Assembly: GCF_001039355.2 (NCBI RefSeq)
Contig: NW_019775292.1
Location: forward strand, 184,331 to 244,330
Origin: Lingula anatina
Taxonomy: Eukaryota > Brachiopoda > Lingulata > Lingulida > Lingulidae
DNA length: 60,000 nucleotides
Reading direction: 5' to 3'
The notes beneath the pieces were generated by a model. It did no database searches and had not been told where the DNA came from. It was given only the letters and a program-made list of their open reading frames with translations. Shown one piece after another: positions 13,115-25,030 of the stretch. How positions within the stretch are numbered: position 1 is the stretch's first letter; each line of letters starts with the position of its first letter. The position numbers were made by a program, and so were the translations under genes.

Positions 13115-13417
13115 AAAGGATCTCTTCGGTGTAACACAGTTAAACCCGACTTTGATCCGCCAGCGTCTCCCGTTACTTCAAGCGGACCAGGAGATGCTGG
13201 TCCGCCAGCGTCTCCCGTAACTTCAAGCGGACCAGCATCTCGCTCTTCTAGTAGGCCTAGTAGACCGCTGTCCAGACGTTGCCGCACTGCAAATGAAGTT
13301 GATCACCATCTCCTTCCCACCCATCGCACTGATGTAGTTACGTGTCATGAGTCGACGTATAATTTTTCTAACCTTTTTGTTATTAAATTACCATACAAAT
13401 ACTGCCTATCAATAACT
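13115..13417 (+). pseudogene. Unrecognised Pro/Ser-rich open frame with 45-nt tandem repeat
   Basis: About 100 codons open from after a TGA (13112) to a TAG at about 13418, with no ATG start in the repeat part. It includes two 15-residue units containing PPASPVTSSGP, then a Ser/Arg-rich stretch (SRSSSRPSRPLSRR). A second open frame overlaps upstream (WDEGAGDRFDEKDLFG), suggesting a frameshifted, decayed coding remnant such as an old mobile-element ORF or retrocopy. No family was recognised. Confidence 0.22.
13156..13235 (+). repeat. 45-bp tandem duplication (1.8 copies)
   Basis: Unit 13156-13200 is repeated at 13201-13235 with one substitution in the first 30 bases. The period is a multiple of three, preserving the frame noted above. 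Confidence 0.85.
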
Positions 13418-13659
13418 TAGATAGAAAATCCATAATTGGAAAGGGAGAACGCACCAAGCGCGTATTGACATGTGGCAACACTAATAAACTGATCACTAAA
13501 ATCTCGGGGGTAGATCAAAGTAGATTAGGATGAAAGTGTTTTCACAATGCCATTGTTCCATATCGATTTTCCTTGTTCTGCTACCGAAAGGTTTTGTTGA
13601 ACAGTACTAATACGGCTTTTGTTCACATCCAATGACCTTTCATTTTGGCTCACTTTTAG

Positions 13660-13674
13660 CCGCAAGGTGGCGCT
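13660..13674 (+). promoter_or_regulatory. CTCF-like motif upstream of first exon
   Basis: The 15-mer CCGCAAGGTGGCGCT fits the bilaterian CTCF core (CCNNNAGRKGGCGC type). It lies about 300 bp upstream of the putative first coding exon. CTCF is an insulator and loop-anchor protein known across Bilateria. Binding here is only inferred from motif resemblance. Confidence 0.35.
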
Positions 13675-13739
13675 GCGTACAGGAAGCGCTAATGACATCC
13701 GGGCCATAACAATGTGCTCATTTACTTGTGGATTCGAAT

Positions 13740-13974
13740 GCTTAGCAGGTGTCCAAAATAGCTTTCATCAGTGTCAACAGTAGCGTGGCCAGGCTTTAGC
13801 CCACTAGAACTCAATGATACCGAACACAGTGTTCCTGCCATTCATGTGAATCGACGTTTTGTTTTTTGAGTCCAGGATAAAGTCGAAGGAGGGGCAAGGA
13901 GTGGGAGTTAATCAGGAACTCGTCGTTCAGGGAGAGTGACTCGGTGACAGCTGATAACAGTGAATCTAATAACA
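13740..13974 (+). promoter_or_regulatory. Putative 5' UTR / promoter-proximal region of the distal first exon
   Basis: GC-richer DNA directly upstream of ATG 13975, ending in a purine-rich leader (GGAGGGGCAAGGAGTGGGAG near 13890) and in-frame stops. There is no clear TATA box or initiator, so the transcription start cannot be fixed. It is assigned as leader only because it adjoins the open first exon and lacks acceptor-like features. Confidence 0.35.
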
Positions 13975-14202
13975 ATGAAAATGGCGGAGTCTGATTGTCA
14001 ACCAGCTGAGAATGGCGTCCATTCTCCCGGGACTCAGCTGAAATTTGGTGTTAAATGTCCTCGCCTGGATATGAGCACGGTGAACTGTAAAACTGTCCTA
14101 GACGGACTGGACCCCGGAGTTGTTATCGTGCCCAAACTCAATGGACTGGACACAGAACATAACAACAATAAAACTACCACCGATCAGCAACAAACGAAAC
14201 AG
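13975..14202 (+). CDS. Putative distal first coding exon of the RBFOX gene
   Basis: Open frame starting at ATG 13975, with a second ATG at 13981 in a better context (AAAATGGCGG). It runs 76 codons and ends at a good donor (ACAG|GTAAGC) in phase 0. The protein begins MKMAESDCQPAENGVHSPG, then continues with a mixed polar stretch and an Asn/Thr/Gln-rich tail ending TKQ. No domain is visible. Codon use and GC content are clearly richer than in the flanking DNA, and the sequence upstream (about 13740-13974) looks like a 5' UTR. Phase 0 matches the acceptor at 52734, and no better downstream partner was found, so I assign it to RBFOX. It could instead start a different gene whose other exons I failed to see. 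Coding status is quite likely; membership of RBFOX is less certain. Confidence 0.6.
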
Positions 14203-17200
14203 GTAAGCTCCTTTTTTTCTTGTGACACATTTTTTCTGTTGTTGGTATACTTCACAACAATAATGTACGTGCTATTATAGTGCACACACGTGGGATAAGG
14301 AAACGGGAAATGATTACCACGCACTATCGTTTAATATTACCGGAACGAAAGTGCAAAGCACACAGCGTTACCAAAAGTTGATTGTTTTTCCTGGGGCAGA
14401 GCAATATTGGAAATACAATATTTATGATCACTCAGGTGGTGTCATGATTTATCATTTCGTGTTGGGCTTTGTTGCATTGTATTTCAGGTGTTCTTCACTG
14501 AGTCAGACGTCTGCTTGTAAATTAGCATATGTCATCATGTTCTTTGTCAATTTCATTAGTGTGAAATGGATTAACAGAAATAATTCTAGGTACGACCTTT
14601 AACAAAATTGAACAAATGTATGGAGAGTCTTGCTCTTGAATGTTGCTTGGTGCGTAATTGAAGTTTTATAATGAGATTAACAGCTGTGAACTAAACAATG
14701 TATGATAATGGCTTTACAGGTAGTTATAACTATATGGGAGGTTGCTCTTTTTTCTCTCTCTTCTTTGTTTTTACAAAAATGAAAAAGTCATACATTTCAT
14801 GATCATTTTTTATTTCTTTTTGTAGAGTCATTTATTTCAACAGATAACTGCAGAATTACAACTGAGTATCCTGTTTTTTAAACTTAATATTTCTTTGTCA
14901 CCCAAGTCAATCTGGGCAGACGAGTGATGTCATGCTCTAGCAGAAATTAATTTAAGAATTGCCTGACGGCTTGTTTCAGAAGTCTTCTTGAAGGCATGTT
15001 CCTAACTGATGAAATTAAAGATATGAGTTGAAGTGATCTCAGTAAAGATACCCTTCAGTGTTGACGTATGTCAGGAGCGCAATATGGTATTTTGATGTTA
15101 AAAGAAGAGAAGTAACATACAGACATAACAGTTCACCTCCAGTCTGAAGTGGTATTTGACTCATTTCCCCAATAATGTAAGCTTTGTATGATATTGTTTG
15201 TTCCAATTCATTATACAAATGATCCTGTTAGCCGACCACACATGTTTCTCATCATCTATTTTAATCCAGTTAATATGCGCACTAGGCATGTTTGCTGAGA
15301 ATGTAGGAGACCTCAGGACAAGTAAATATTACAGTGGAGCTTAATGTAACATACACCTGGCAAGCTGTTTGACGGAATGACATTTTGTGGCAGGTATAAA
15401 TACTGTATCGTTGTCCATATGGAGGTGGAGTTATAAATAAAATACCATTGCCTTATCAAAAGTGTATCACCTTGAACCGCTGTGTACACACTGTACGTTT
15501 GCCCACTATCACATAATTGCTGATTTAGGGCCTTTCGAGAGATTTGTCAGTTGTAAAACCCGGACTGGATATCCTTTTTATCACAGTGCAAATAATCAGG
15601 TCTATAATATTGATCCAAACATAGCAATCAATGTCTGGTTTGAGCTTTCTGCACCATTTAATGCATATCCTATAGAGTTGTGGTGGTTTTCTATCAATTT
15701 TGCTGATCTGTGTTCTTGGAGGAGGAGGATAAATGGAGAATTAAACTGTTCTAAATCATACATACTATTTTTCTTTCTTTATTATTGCATTTATTTTTAA
15801 ACGGATGTTGAATATCTTGCAATGCAACATTTGTCTATGGCCGTAAGAATTATAAGCAACAAATCCTATTGATCTTGGGTATTAAACATTGCAATACTTC
15901 CACTCCATTGTCAACATTTGGGACTGATTGTATACATAGCAAATACTATGTTGACAATGTTGGCCAAGATGCCATAATGCCACTCATTGTGAATAAACCA
16001 ACAATCTCATAGCACCAGCCTTTCTATAGCCGGCCCCAGTCATAAGGTTTGATTAGCCAGATTCCATTAACATAAACTCTTTAAATTTGCATTCATAATA
16101 TTTGATATAATTCCTTTTAAGAAAACACTTGGAAATAGAACTGCTACATGCTTTTTCTGCTTGAGTGTTACAAAGGCATGTCATGTTTTTCAAGTGTCGC
16201 CGTTCGTCCATTGTCCCCTGGCCAAGTCTTTGTTTGGCAGTATTGTGACCGAGGGGGAGAGACGGCTTTTATTCACAACATACCCCCATTGTGTATAGTA
16301 ACCCCGCTTCCCAAGGCACACAAACTAGAGGTCTTTAAGCAAACCTGTAGGTGTAAACAGAGAAGGAAATGTATGCAAACACTATTGTAGTTGATCAGTG
16401 TCTGGAGGTATTTGAAGTTACTTTTCAGACAATAAATAACGGCCTAATCTGGACTGTTGATACATTTCACATAGATAAAAACTTGCTGCATCCACAGATT
16501 CAGAAGTGTCTACTGTAGATTTTTATTCTCTTATTGAGTTACAAGTAGTATCAAATTACTAATAAAACAACCTTTTAACTCTTCAATACCCAGATATAAA
16601 GAAGAAAAAGCTTAGATAAATTTAAATGTTTTTTCTTATGAATTTATTATGAGGACCTCAACATAAGCAGAAATTACAATAACAGCTGGGAGATTATTCT
16701 CTTTGGAAATTCATCAGTAATCCAAATTGAAAATAGAACTGTGAGTCACTTGACCTATAAAATAAGAAAACTAATAATGGTGTTCACATTTATGTATGCT
16801 GATATGTATTTTACGAGGGTGTGATCAAGCATATAAATTGCTAAAGTAATTACTGGAAGGAAAGCAAAGCACAGAGTAATGTCAGTAAAATTTGTTATGT
16901 TTGTTACATCAGTTGGCCGTGATGAACATGAACAGAATAAAACAAATGTTGGGTATAGTTATAAAAAATAACAAAAGGTTTGTTTTTTTTAATATGATGA
17001 AAAAAAAGTAATCACATTTATACTTTTGGTTGAGGAGGGCTTCCAGTATCAGATATATTGTAGTGTGTGTTGTTGTGAGATAAGCACATCACATTTGTGG
17101 TGTTTTGGATGGCATCACTCTTAAGGAATGCCTCCCCCCTCCCCAGTATGGTTTTCCTTTAAGGGGAAACCATTATATTGACATTGAACCTGGCACTTCT

Positions 17201-17696
17201 CCTGCTGTGTTTTATGACATGAGCTTTCGGGGTACACCCTGAGTTTCAGAGGTCGTTGGAAACTCCCCTCTATTATCACTGTGCCATTGTTGTTTCTAGC
17301 AATGAAACTCAGGGTGTCAGGATATTGGATAAGTGGAAAGGAAAGGGGCCTGGTAGCTTCCAGCTCAGACTTCCTGTAGAAGTGGGAATCATGTTCTTCT
17401 ATTGGGATTAATCTTGAATTATTGAGCTGGAAGTGGAAGGATGTTCATATTTTATACCAGATGAGATTGTGATTCAGAAGTGAAAAAGAATGGGAAGAGA
17501 GGAAGAACATCTGTTTGAAAAGATTACATTGCTATTTTTATCAATGGTTTGTCACCCAGAATAGAATTGAATTTATTCAATTGCCTGATAATAAATAGTT
17601 ATGTAATGAACAGCCATTTGTAGGTTTGTTTATGTATTTGTTTGACATTCCTTATGTTTCTTAGATAGCATGACTATGTGGGTGCATCAAGCTCTT

Positions 17697-17719
17697 GGGG
17701 GGGGGGGGGGGGGGGGGGG
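17697..17719 (+). repeat. Homopolymer run of 23 G
   Basis: An uninterrupted G run, able to form a G-quadruplex on the coding strand and prone to assembly length error. Confidence 0.95.
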
Positions 17720-18487
17720 CTAACCATCATTGGATGACGGACCTTCAAAGGCAGGTCTCATAAAGGACATTCATTTGAAAGTTGGTTTTATCTTTGAGAC
17801 AGAAAATTTCAAATTCAACCCAGGTAAATTTAGTTTAGTCCACTGAGGTAAAGTAACTATCACTCAGAAACTTTAGCCATTTCTCACTTTTTGTGAAATA
17901 GAACTAGGGAGTAATAATGATTTTAATAAGGGCAAAAAAGACTAGGATTTTCACTGTTAAATTTTAGGCCGACTTAAGACTCCAATTCCTTTGTGAAATT
18001 GGCTCTTGCTTCATAATTCCTTCTAATGAAGACAGTGTTGAGCCAGTGGCTCTTTTATAATGGCTCCCTAGTTGATTGCAGCTGACTTTGGGATATGGAT
18101 GTCAATAGTAATATGACAAGTTGATAAATTTGTTTCTGTGATTAAAGGAAGGTGACGTGAAGATCTGAAATTAAATCTAATTACGTGAAGTTTTTTTGAC
18201 GGATCTGAGCGAAATAACAAAGAAGCTGTGTCTCATGAATGAATGATGGCTGGGAAATCTTGGTTTAGGTTTTATAAAGATAAGTGACATAGAAGCTCAG
18301 TCTCTCTTTCCATTTTTGATTTTTTTCATAAAACATTTGATATTGGAACAGATGATTTGGTTATTTTTAACTTTTAATTAGGATCAGTTTTTATTAACAA
18401 AGACCAGAAGCCAGCATGAACTGATGGCTTTAAGGTTCTAGTTACTTTGGGGACAATTTATTAATCCACTTGACTAATAGTCCACAT

Positions 18488-18497
18488 GAAAAAAAAA

Positions 18498-18534
<37 letters not shown>

Positions 18535-18538
18535 AATA
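18488..18538 (+). repeat. (AAAT)n microsatellite
   Basis: About ten AAAT units preceded by an A run. Confidence 0.95.
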
Positions 18539-21391
18539 GAATTAGATAATGCATGTGCCATCTTTGATATGTACAGATATTTATGGTCGACTGAAAATGC
18601 CCTAATGAAAAGAACTTAAACTTGTTCAATTTGATGTTTAATAAATATGATGAGGGTTAATTTTTGACTATGACTGAAATCACTTAGTTCAACGAGCAAC
18701 AATATATAGTTTGCATATATTCATTTACATCTAAATAAGTAAATTTAAACTGACATAAATACACTGTCATATAATTATCAGTTTATAAAGATGACAATTT
18801 AGTTTCAAATGTTCAGTTTTATCAAATTCATTTGAAAGACATTATTTTGAATACCTTCTTTGTATGTTGTGATGTTATATAAAAAACTATTGAGTTACAG
18901 AGTTTATTCATAAGGTGGAAAATTTTTTAAACTGTTGCTTGTTTTTCATGCCCAATGGAAATTGAAATGAAAATTTGTTCTTGGTTTTGTCATGGGGCAC
19001 CTGCAGAGAAACTAACCATGGTCCTCAACAGATTTGAGACAAAGACTGATAGCACTGAAGTACGCATAATTCTATGGTGACGCAATGCAAATAACTCTGC
19101 AAAGGATTTTTTTTTGAAAATATAAGCTAAGCATTACTTTGTCAATCAAAATACCAAGTATTACAATATTGTTATGTTGTTCATATAAATACCATGGTAG
19201 AACCATTACAGTGGTACTGTATATATAGAGAGGCATGGAACCTGGTTTTTTGGGAAAAGATAAATTGGTACCTTGTTTGGGGGCCATTTTCCAATAGGGA
19301 ATACTAAAAAATATATGGCCTCAATACAACATTTTCTTACCTACAGTATAACTTATAATGTAGTTTGAAAATTGAGGCAACATTTTTGTTGCCTATATTT
19401 TATGTTACATGTGATTAGAGCCACCTGCCAAAAATATGTCCCAGTATTAGGTTTTATTTCACAGCTGCTGTCTTTTATTTCATCAGCTTTTACCCGAGTG
19501 CAGTGTGGAAGAGAAGACAGTCAGAGCACTTAAGAGGAAGTAGTAAAAAAATCAACCTGCAGGGACACTAAAATTGGTTTTGCCTGTAATGTCAACAGAT
19601 TCTGAACAGAATATTACTTAAGGTGGTCCCTAATGTTTTCTTCTGTGCTTTTTGCTTTTAGTTTTTTATCCCCCATTTGGTTGAGGCAGTAAGGTAGGAG
19701 CACTCTGTTCAATTTACCATGAATAATAAATAGATACATATGACGGGAGATTCACAATGCTTGATTGATTTCATTTGACAGATGTACCGCATCAAATTGA
19801 TATGAATCATAATTGAGTATTGTGCATGGCACTAGTGATGAAAAGGAAAACAATTTATTGGCATTGATATATTTATATTTCATTATATTTACATGTCAAG
19901 AAGTAACATGCATTTGGACAAAGGATCAAATAATGACTAGTGCTTATTTGGTAATCTGTTTCCCATGTCATTTAATTTTTCCTTCTGTAATCTACAGTAA
20001 TAATGGTGGATTTATTGTTCTTTGTATCTGATGGCTGAGTGGCAGATATGGTTGTTTTGTCTACCTCCCAAAAATATTTCTCAATAACTGTCATATTTGC
20101 CCTGTTGTTGATAAATGGAATTACTGCAGGAGAAGAATTAGATTAAACAAAGGGCATCCCTGCAGAGTGAACATGCTCACACTGGCCTACCATCTGCCAT
20201 GGTAGTTACTTTGTCTTTTGCTCATTCTTTTCATAAAGGGGATCGCAAAGTGTGGGATGATATCCTGATCCATTAAGCATGGGTCTTGTGGTTACCTGCT
20301 TTCTTGTGTAACTTGATTACTGTAATGTAGTTAAGCTGCCAGTGAGCAGGTGCTCGCTCAAACTGCAGAGATGTAAATCTAACCAATAGAGTTTGGAATG
20401 AATTTCCCAGGGGAGAGCTACTCCTAAAAAGCATTTAGATTAGAGCAGGAAAGGTTCCCTGGCCCCTCTCACTGTATACTTTAGCAATAACTGAACCTTC
20501 ACTGGAATCCACGTGTAATTGAATGGCTTCAATTGCATTTGAAACTTGTCAAAACTGTGCTCTGTCTACTATTAAATGTGTCCAACTAAAAAGTGTATGT
20601 TGCCAAAATAGGTACATCTCGGTTTATTATAAAACAAAAACTACTGAATGGAACAAAACTTCTTTAATATTTATTTTCAAATAGTACATTGAAATAAATT
20701 TGAGAGACACGATGGCTTATAAGGTATAATTTTGATGACAATTTTATCAGTGAGGAACCAGCTATTTACATGAATGCATATTTATTGAGCATAACATTAA
20801 AATCAGTTTCATACTGACCCCTTGTTTTAAGTAACCCATTATGATTATTTCTAAATTCATTTATATAGTATTAAATTATGTATTTAGTAGTAAAACTTTG
20901 CTAACAATTCCAAATTAGCTGCTATGTATTTTTAATAATTATCAGACGTACCTTTCTTTGGCAGCAGAGACCTTTTTTTATGTGACAGGTGGTGTTTATG
21001 GTCTGGATAATAATTTATAATGGAAGCTTGCCTTTCATATTCCTCATTTTTCATAATATGCATTTTGGCTCAGTAATGCTCAGTCTGTGATGTGAAATCT
21101 TGTACCAAACCACAAATATGTCTGTTCAAAAAGCCTTCACCATCAGTGTTACTTTCAACTTTTCATTCTGATGATGAAAGGGCTTATTGTTACACATGGA
21201 TGTTGTGTACATGTGTGCATGCATTTGCATGCATATGTGCACTACTATTTGTGTGCCTATGATATATATATGTGTGCACATGTTCAAGCTGTTGAACTCA
21301 CAAGACTGCACTACATTGAGATAATTACCCCCTAACAGCTTAACTAGGCATGACAGACATTTAAGCCGGTTAAGTTGGGAATGGTCCCTTA

Positions 21392-21590
21392 GACCCAATT
21401 TCCAGAGATAAGATCGACCTAACTCCCTAGGGGTTCACGCTAAATAGCTGTTAGCCGAGCAGACAGGATAGTTAATTACCCCCTTACAGTTTGTAGTAGG
21501 TGGGACGGACATTTAAGCCGGATTATCTGACAGTAATCTAGTGAGACTTCCCGCGGGATAGATCGATCTAAAAGCTCTGGGAATACAGCC
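21392..21590. mobile_element. TWA-target MITE, family 1, copy a
   Basis: Terminal inverted ends (GACCCAATTTCCAGAG and its imperfect complement near 21575-21590) and inner motifs AGATCGAYCTA and TTAATTACCCCCTTACAG are shared with copies at 21684, 22891, 29689 and 38301. Flanks are TTA and TAA, compatible with 3-bp Harbinger-type targets. A truncated relative lies just left (about 21320-21385). Non-autonomous; no transposase. Confidence 0.65.
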
Positions 21591-21683
21591 TAAGTCTGAT
21601 CAAGAGTAATTGTGCAGCACCTTTTTATGGAGCAATAATTTAATGGAGTCATAGTCCCTCTTCACATTGAGTTGTAAACTTTA

Positions 21684-21939
21684 GACTGGGTTCCCATACC
21701 TAGATCAATCTAACAGGATCGATCTATCTCTGAGGGGTTTCTCGCTAAATTGCTTTCAGCTTAAGTTGCTTAGATGTCTGGCATGCCTACCGAAGCTGCT
21801 AGACGATAGTTAATTGCCCCTAAACATTTTTAGTAGGCATGACAGACATCTAAGCCACTTTAGATGATTGCAATTTAGCGAGAATCCCCTTGGAGATAGA
21901 TCAATCCACAATGAGTACAATAGGGTCTGGGAATGGTCC
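21684..21939. mobile_element. TWA-target MITE, family 1, copy b
   Basis: Long terminal inverted repeats: TTCCCATACCTAGATCAATC at the left, with the complementary GATAGATCAATCC and GGGAATGGTCC at the right. The central part includes TTTCAGCTTAAGTTGC, the unoccupied version of the site that a second transposon has entered in the copies at 29689 and 38301. Confidence 0.7.
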
Positions 21940-22775
21940 TTTAACGATATAGTCTATACTATTGCACTTTGAGAGAGTTACAACATGATAGCCTGGCTGT
22001 TACACAACAGATATATCCCTAATTGAACTAAACAGCAAGATGCAAACTTTTGGAGAATTTGTCAAATGGGAGTAAAATCCCATTCAGTGTAGATTTAAAG
22101 TAGGACCTCTCAATGTGCATAGACTCTCGCTAAAGTTTTCTGTTGTGAAAAGGGCCATTGTTTATTATAAGGTCAGATCGTTGCTATGATGGTGTATAAA
22201 CTTATTATACTAAAAGAAAGAGCTTGAATATATCAGCCATATATGTTGTATTGAATGTGTAGCATAGGATTGATGGAAAGACCATCAATAGCAATTAATT
22301 CATAAATGTCCATGGACAGATATCTTTAAGTAGCCATCTGTTCACAGCTGTCGGGGTGAGATTAACAGTGATCAAACCCTTTCAATGGATTTCACAGTTG
22401 GCAAGTGTGGAGAGTGAGAACTTCAGAACAAGAGCTTTCCATTAATATAAGTACTAGTAGAGGATGGCTCTGTTAAGTATGGGGATATTCAAGAAGTGTG
22501 TGATAATATGGGCATTCAGTACTTTCTATCAGACAGGAATATTAGGATATTTAGTATGGATTAATGTTCAATTAAAAAAATTCTTTTCATAAATTCTGTT
22601 TTTCAAGTGGTCTTTGTTCATACAAACTTCATATATATGCTAAAACTGACTTAAATTGGCTAAACAAAAAGGGCTTGATTTGATTAATTTTAGTCAAATT
22701 AGAGCCATTTGAATAACAAATTGACAAAAAAGTGGTGAATTGGCTAAGCAAAAAAAAATTGCTAACGCTACCCCA

Positions 22776-22801
22776 GTATATATATATATATATATATATA
22801 T
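22776..22801 (+). repeat. (TA)n microsatellite
   Basis: Thirteen TA units. Confidence 0.95.
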
Positions 22802-22890
22802 CATATTTGTTCTTCCTTACTGACATAGTAGAAAAGCTGAGTATTTGCACTACATATATTAAATTCTGCCATACATAACAGTGTAACTAA

Positions 22891-23082
22891 GACCCCATTT
22901 CCATAGATTTTAGATTGATCTATACCTGTGGGGAGTCTCACTAGATTACTGTCAGCTTAAGCATCTGTCCCACCTACTAAAAGCTGTAAGGGGGTAATTA
23001 ACTATGGTGCGCGCTCGGCTGACTGCAATTTAGCTTGAACCCCCAGGGAGTTAGATCGATCTAAATCTCTGGGAATACACCC
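22891..23082. mobile_element. TWA-target MITE, family 1, copy c (inverted relative to copy a)
   Basis: It starts GACCCCATTTCCATAG and ends TCTCTGGGAATACACCC, flanked by TAA on both sides (22888-22890 and 23083-23085), a clean 3-bp target duplication. The inner sequence is the reverse complement of copy a across the GTAAGGGGGTAATTAAC motif. Confidence 0.75.
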
Positions 23083-23138
23083 TAAAATTTCAGGAAAATA
23101 TGTTTTGCTGCTTGTCTCTAATTTTACAGATGTCTAAT

Positions 23139-23300
23139 ACCCCGTTCACACTGCCTTTTGAAAAATCCAGATTTTTCAAATTTGAATTGCTGGTGAAAAA
23201 TCTGATTAGCTTGTTTGTTCACACATGCAAAACGATACCGAATCCCACATTGAAAAATTTCAGGTTTAACTTCCATTCTGTTCACATTTCCAGTAAATTT
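23139..23300. repeat. Possible MITE fragment with CCCGTTCACAC end
   Basis: Begins ACCCCGTTCACAC, as do the repeat copies at 24574 and 46567, and contains inner short inverted motifs (AAAAATC and GATTTTT). A long open frame crosses it (23100-23546) but shows no family resemblance. Confidence 0.35.
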
Positions 23301-23758
23301 CATATGCTTTTAGATTTCAACAATAAATATCAAATCTGTCCATTGTCAAAGTGTATGTCTGAGAAACAATACAGTTCTCTTGAGCTATTTTGCATAAAAC
23401 ACTCTCATTTGGATAAAGTTTCTTTTATCCAAATATGCAGACTAAATCATAATCTTGGGAAGACAAAAATCAATTTATTAAAATGTGTTCAGTATTTAGC
23501 CAAAATTTACAAAGCTTCTGAGTGCCCCACCAGTGATGGGCAGTAACCAGACCATCAATTTGAAAGATACAGTAACATTCTTTTATTAAAACATCTATCA
23601 TCTGCCAGATATGATTAGAACTGGCAAATGGCCCACAAATCAACCAGCTTCATTTTGTGGCAACATTAATGAATAATTCCTTCATTAAGCAGTCACAAAA
23701 CCACACAAAAACAATACGCTAAGTACTGATCTAAAGTCTTCAATAGATAGGTATTGAA

Positions 23759-23789
23759 AGAGAGGGGGAGAGAGAGAGAGAGAGAGAGC
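23759..23789 (+). repeat. (GA)n microsatellite
   Basis: GA repeats, interrupted once by GGGG. Confidence 0.9.
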
Positions 23790-24188
23790 AAGTCTATAAT
23801 CACATAAAATCCAATCTATAGCAGTTCAGTTTCAACCCACCACACAATAATGAACATTCTATGTATAATAAATACAAAATGCCCAACTTCCCTAACACCA
23901 TATATCTTATACCAGACCACAATCACCATTACAATGTATACATTACCATATCAGGCTGGCAATGAAGCATTACAAGGAAATCACCATGATAATAAGGAAC
24001 ATTATCCAATGCTTGACTTGACTCAGTTTCTGAGTTACATTTAGAAATCACTAATACTGCCATCAATAGCTGAAGCAGCAAAGCACGTGACAGAAATCCC
24101 AAGTGGATATAAACAAAGTTTGAGCACATTCTGAACAAGTTTATCCAAGGACTTAATATGGCGGATCTACACAAAAGCGATGCCGCTA

Positions 24189-24312
24189 ATTCCCTAATGG
24201 TCACCCCGCCTCCACATGTACTGTTGCTTCAGGGGCCTAGCAATTAAAACTTGGAGCCGAGATTTAATCTGGTTAATGGTGCATGTGGAGGCGGGGAGAC
24301 CATTAGGGGATT
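24189..24312. mobile_element. Foldback element, family 2, copy 1
   Basis: The left arm CCCTAATGGTCACCCCGCCT is complemented by AGGCGGGGAGACCATTAGGG at the right. The loop contains AGGGGCCTAGCAATTAA and GAGATTTAATC. Non-coding. Confidence 0.75.
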
Positions 24313-24354
24313 AGGTGGGCTTGCTTTTTAGTGGGGCCTGCCATATTTAGTTTC

Positions 24355-24468
24355 TTATGGTCTCCCCACCTCCACACACGCTGTCACTGCAGGGGCCTAG
24401 CAAATTAACCTCTGAACAGAGATTTAATCCATTTAAAGGCACGAGTTTAGTCTGGGAGACCATCAGGA
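24355..24468. mobile_element. Foldback element, family 2, copy 2 (degenerate)
   Basis: Direct repeat of the preceding element at a period of about 163 bp, sharing ATGGTCTCCCCACCTCCACA-type ends, AGGGGCCTAGCAAATTAA and GAGATTTAATC. The right arm is more decayed. Confidence 0.7.
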
Positions 24469-24573
24469 ATTGGCAGCAACACTTTTGAACTGTGGGGTCT
24501 TTAACTATGTGTTCTTACACAATAACCTTTGCTGGATATTGTAGTATATATTTGCATATCCACAGTGTTATAT

Positions 24574-25030
24574 ACCCCGTTCACACTACAGTCATTTATC
24601 CGCATAAATAGCGAATTGGATCCCGATTCGGATAATTGTAGTAGTCTGAACGTGTAAGGATTTTTGTTAACCAGTTTCTCAAAATCCTGCTTGCGAGCTG
24701 GATTGTCTTAAGCGATTTGAATAACTTACCGGAAGCAACACCTGTACAGAACTGTGCATGTGCGCAGAAAAGTGCAGGTATCTATGAACACTTGTTTATC
24801 ACTTAAGTTATTGCATCAAACATATTTACAATTCACTGCTCCCTACAACATGGAGAAATGTAAACTTATTTTGCCATCTGAAACGTTACAAGAATGCTGG
24901 AATGTCTTTTGAATTACACTTGCCGTTACAAATAAAAACAGAAGGCAAAAGCTGAGTACAATTAGAGCCATAAATGGCATCATATTTTTGTTTGGTATTT
25001 TGAGTTTTCCTGTGCGGCGCATGCGTATCC
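24574..25030. repeat. Interspersed repeat, family 3, copy 1
   Basis: Shares ACCCCGTTCACAC, CATTTATCCG-ATAAAT, ATAATTGT and AAGAATGCTGGAATG in the same order with 46567-46990. About 65-75% similar in the matching parts. The ends are not precisely defined. Non-coding. Confidence 0.6.

Larger units (their letters stand above)
14203..21391 (+). other. Left part of intron 1, mostly single-copy
   Basis: AT-rich intronic DNA without a recognised exon. It contains a 23-G run, an AAAT microsatellite and a 15-bp inverted repeat (17234-17248 with 17303-17317). Open frames such as 15462-15800 have no resemblance to known families. Confidence 0.5.

Noticed and set aside
13822-13834. Perfect GAACA-CAG-TGTTC palindrome resembling a steroid receptor element
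   Set aside because: The likely host lineage lacks glucocorticoid/androgen-type receptors as far as known, and a single 13-mer is expected by chance at this scale.
15462-15800. 112-codon open frame on the + strand in intron 1
   Set aside because: No family resemblance, no splice donor at a sensible phase, and it ends in an AT-rich low-complexity tail.
23100-23546. 148-codon open frame on the + strand
   Set aside because: It overlaps a MITE-like sequence, has biased composition (Phe, Lys, Leu, Ser) and no recognisable motif.
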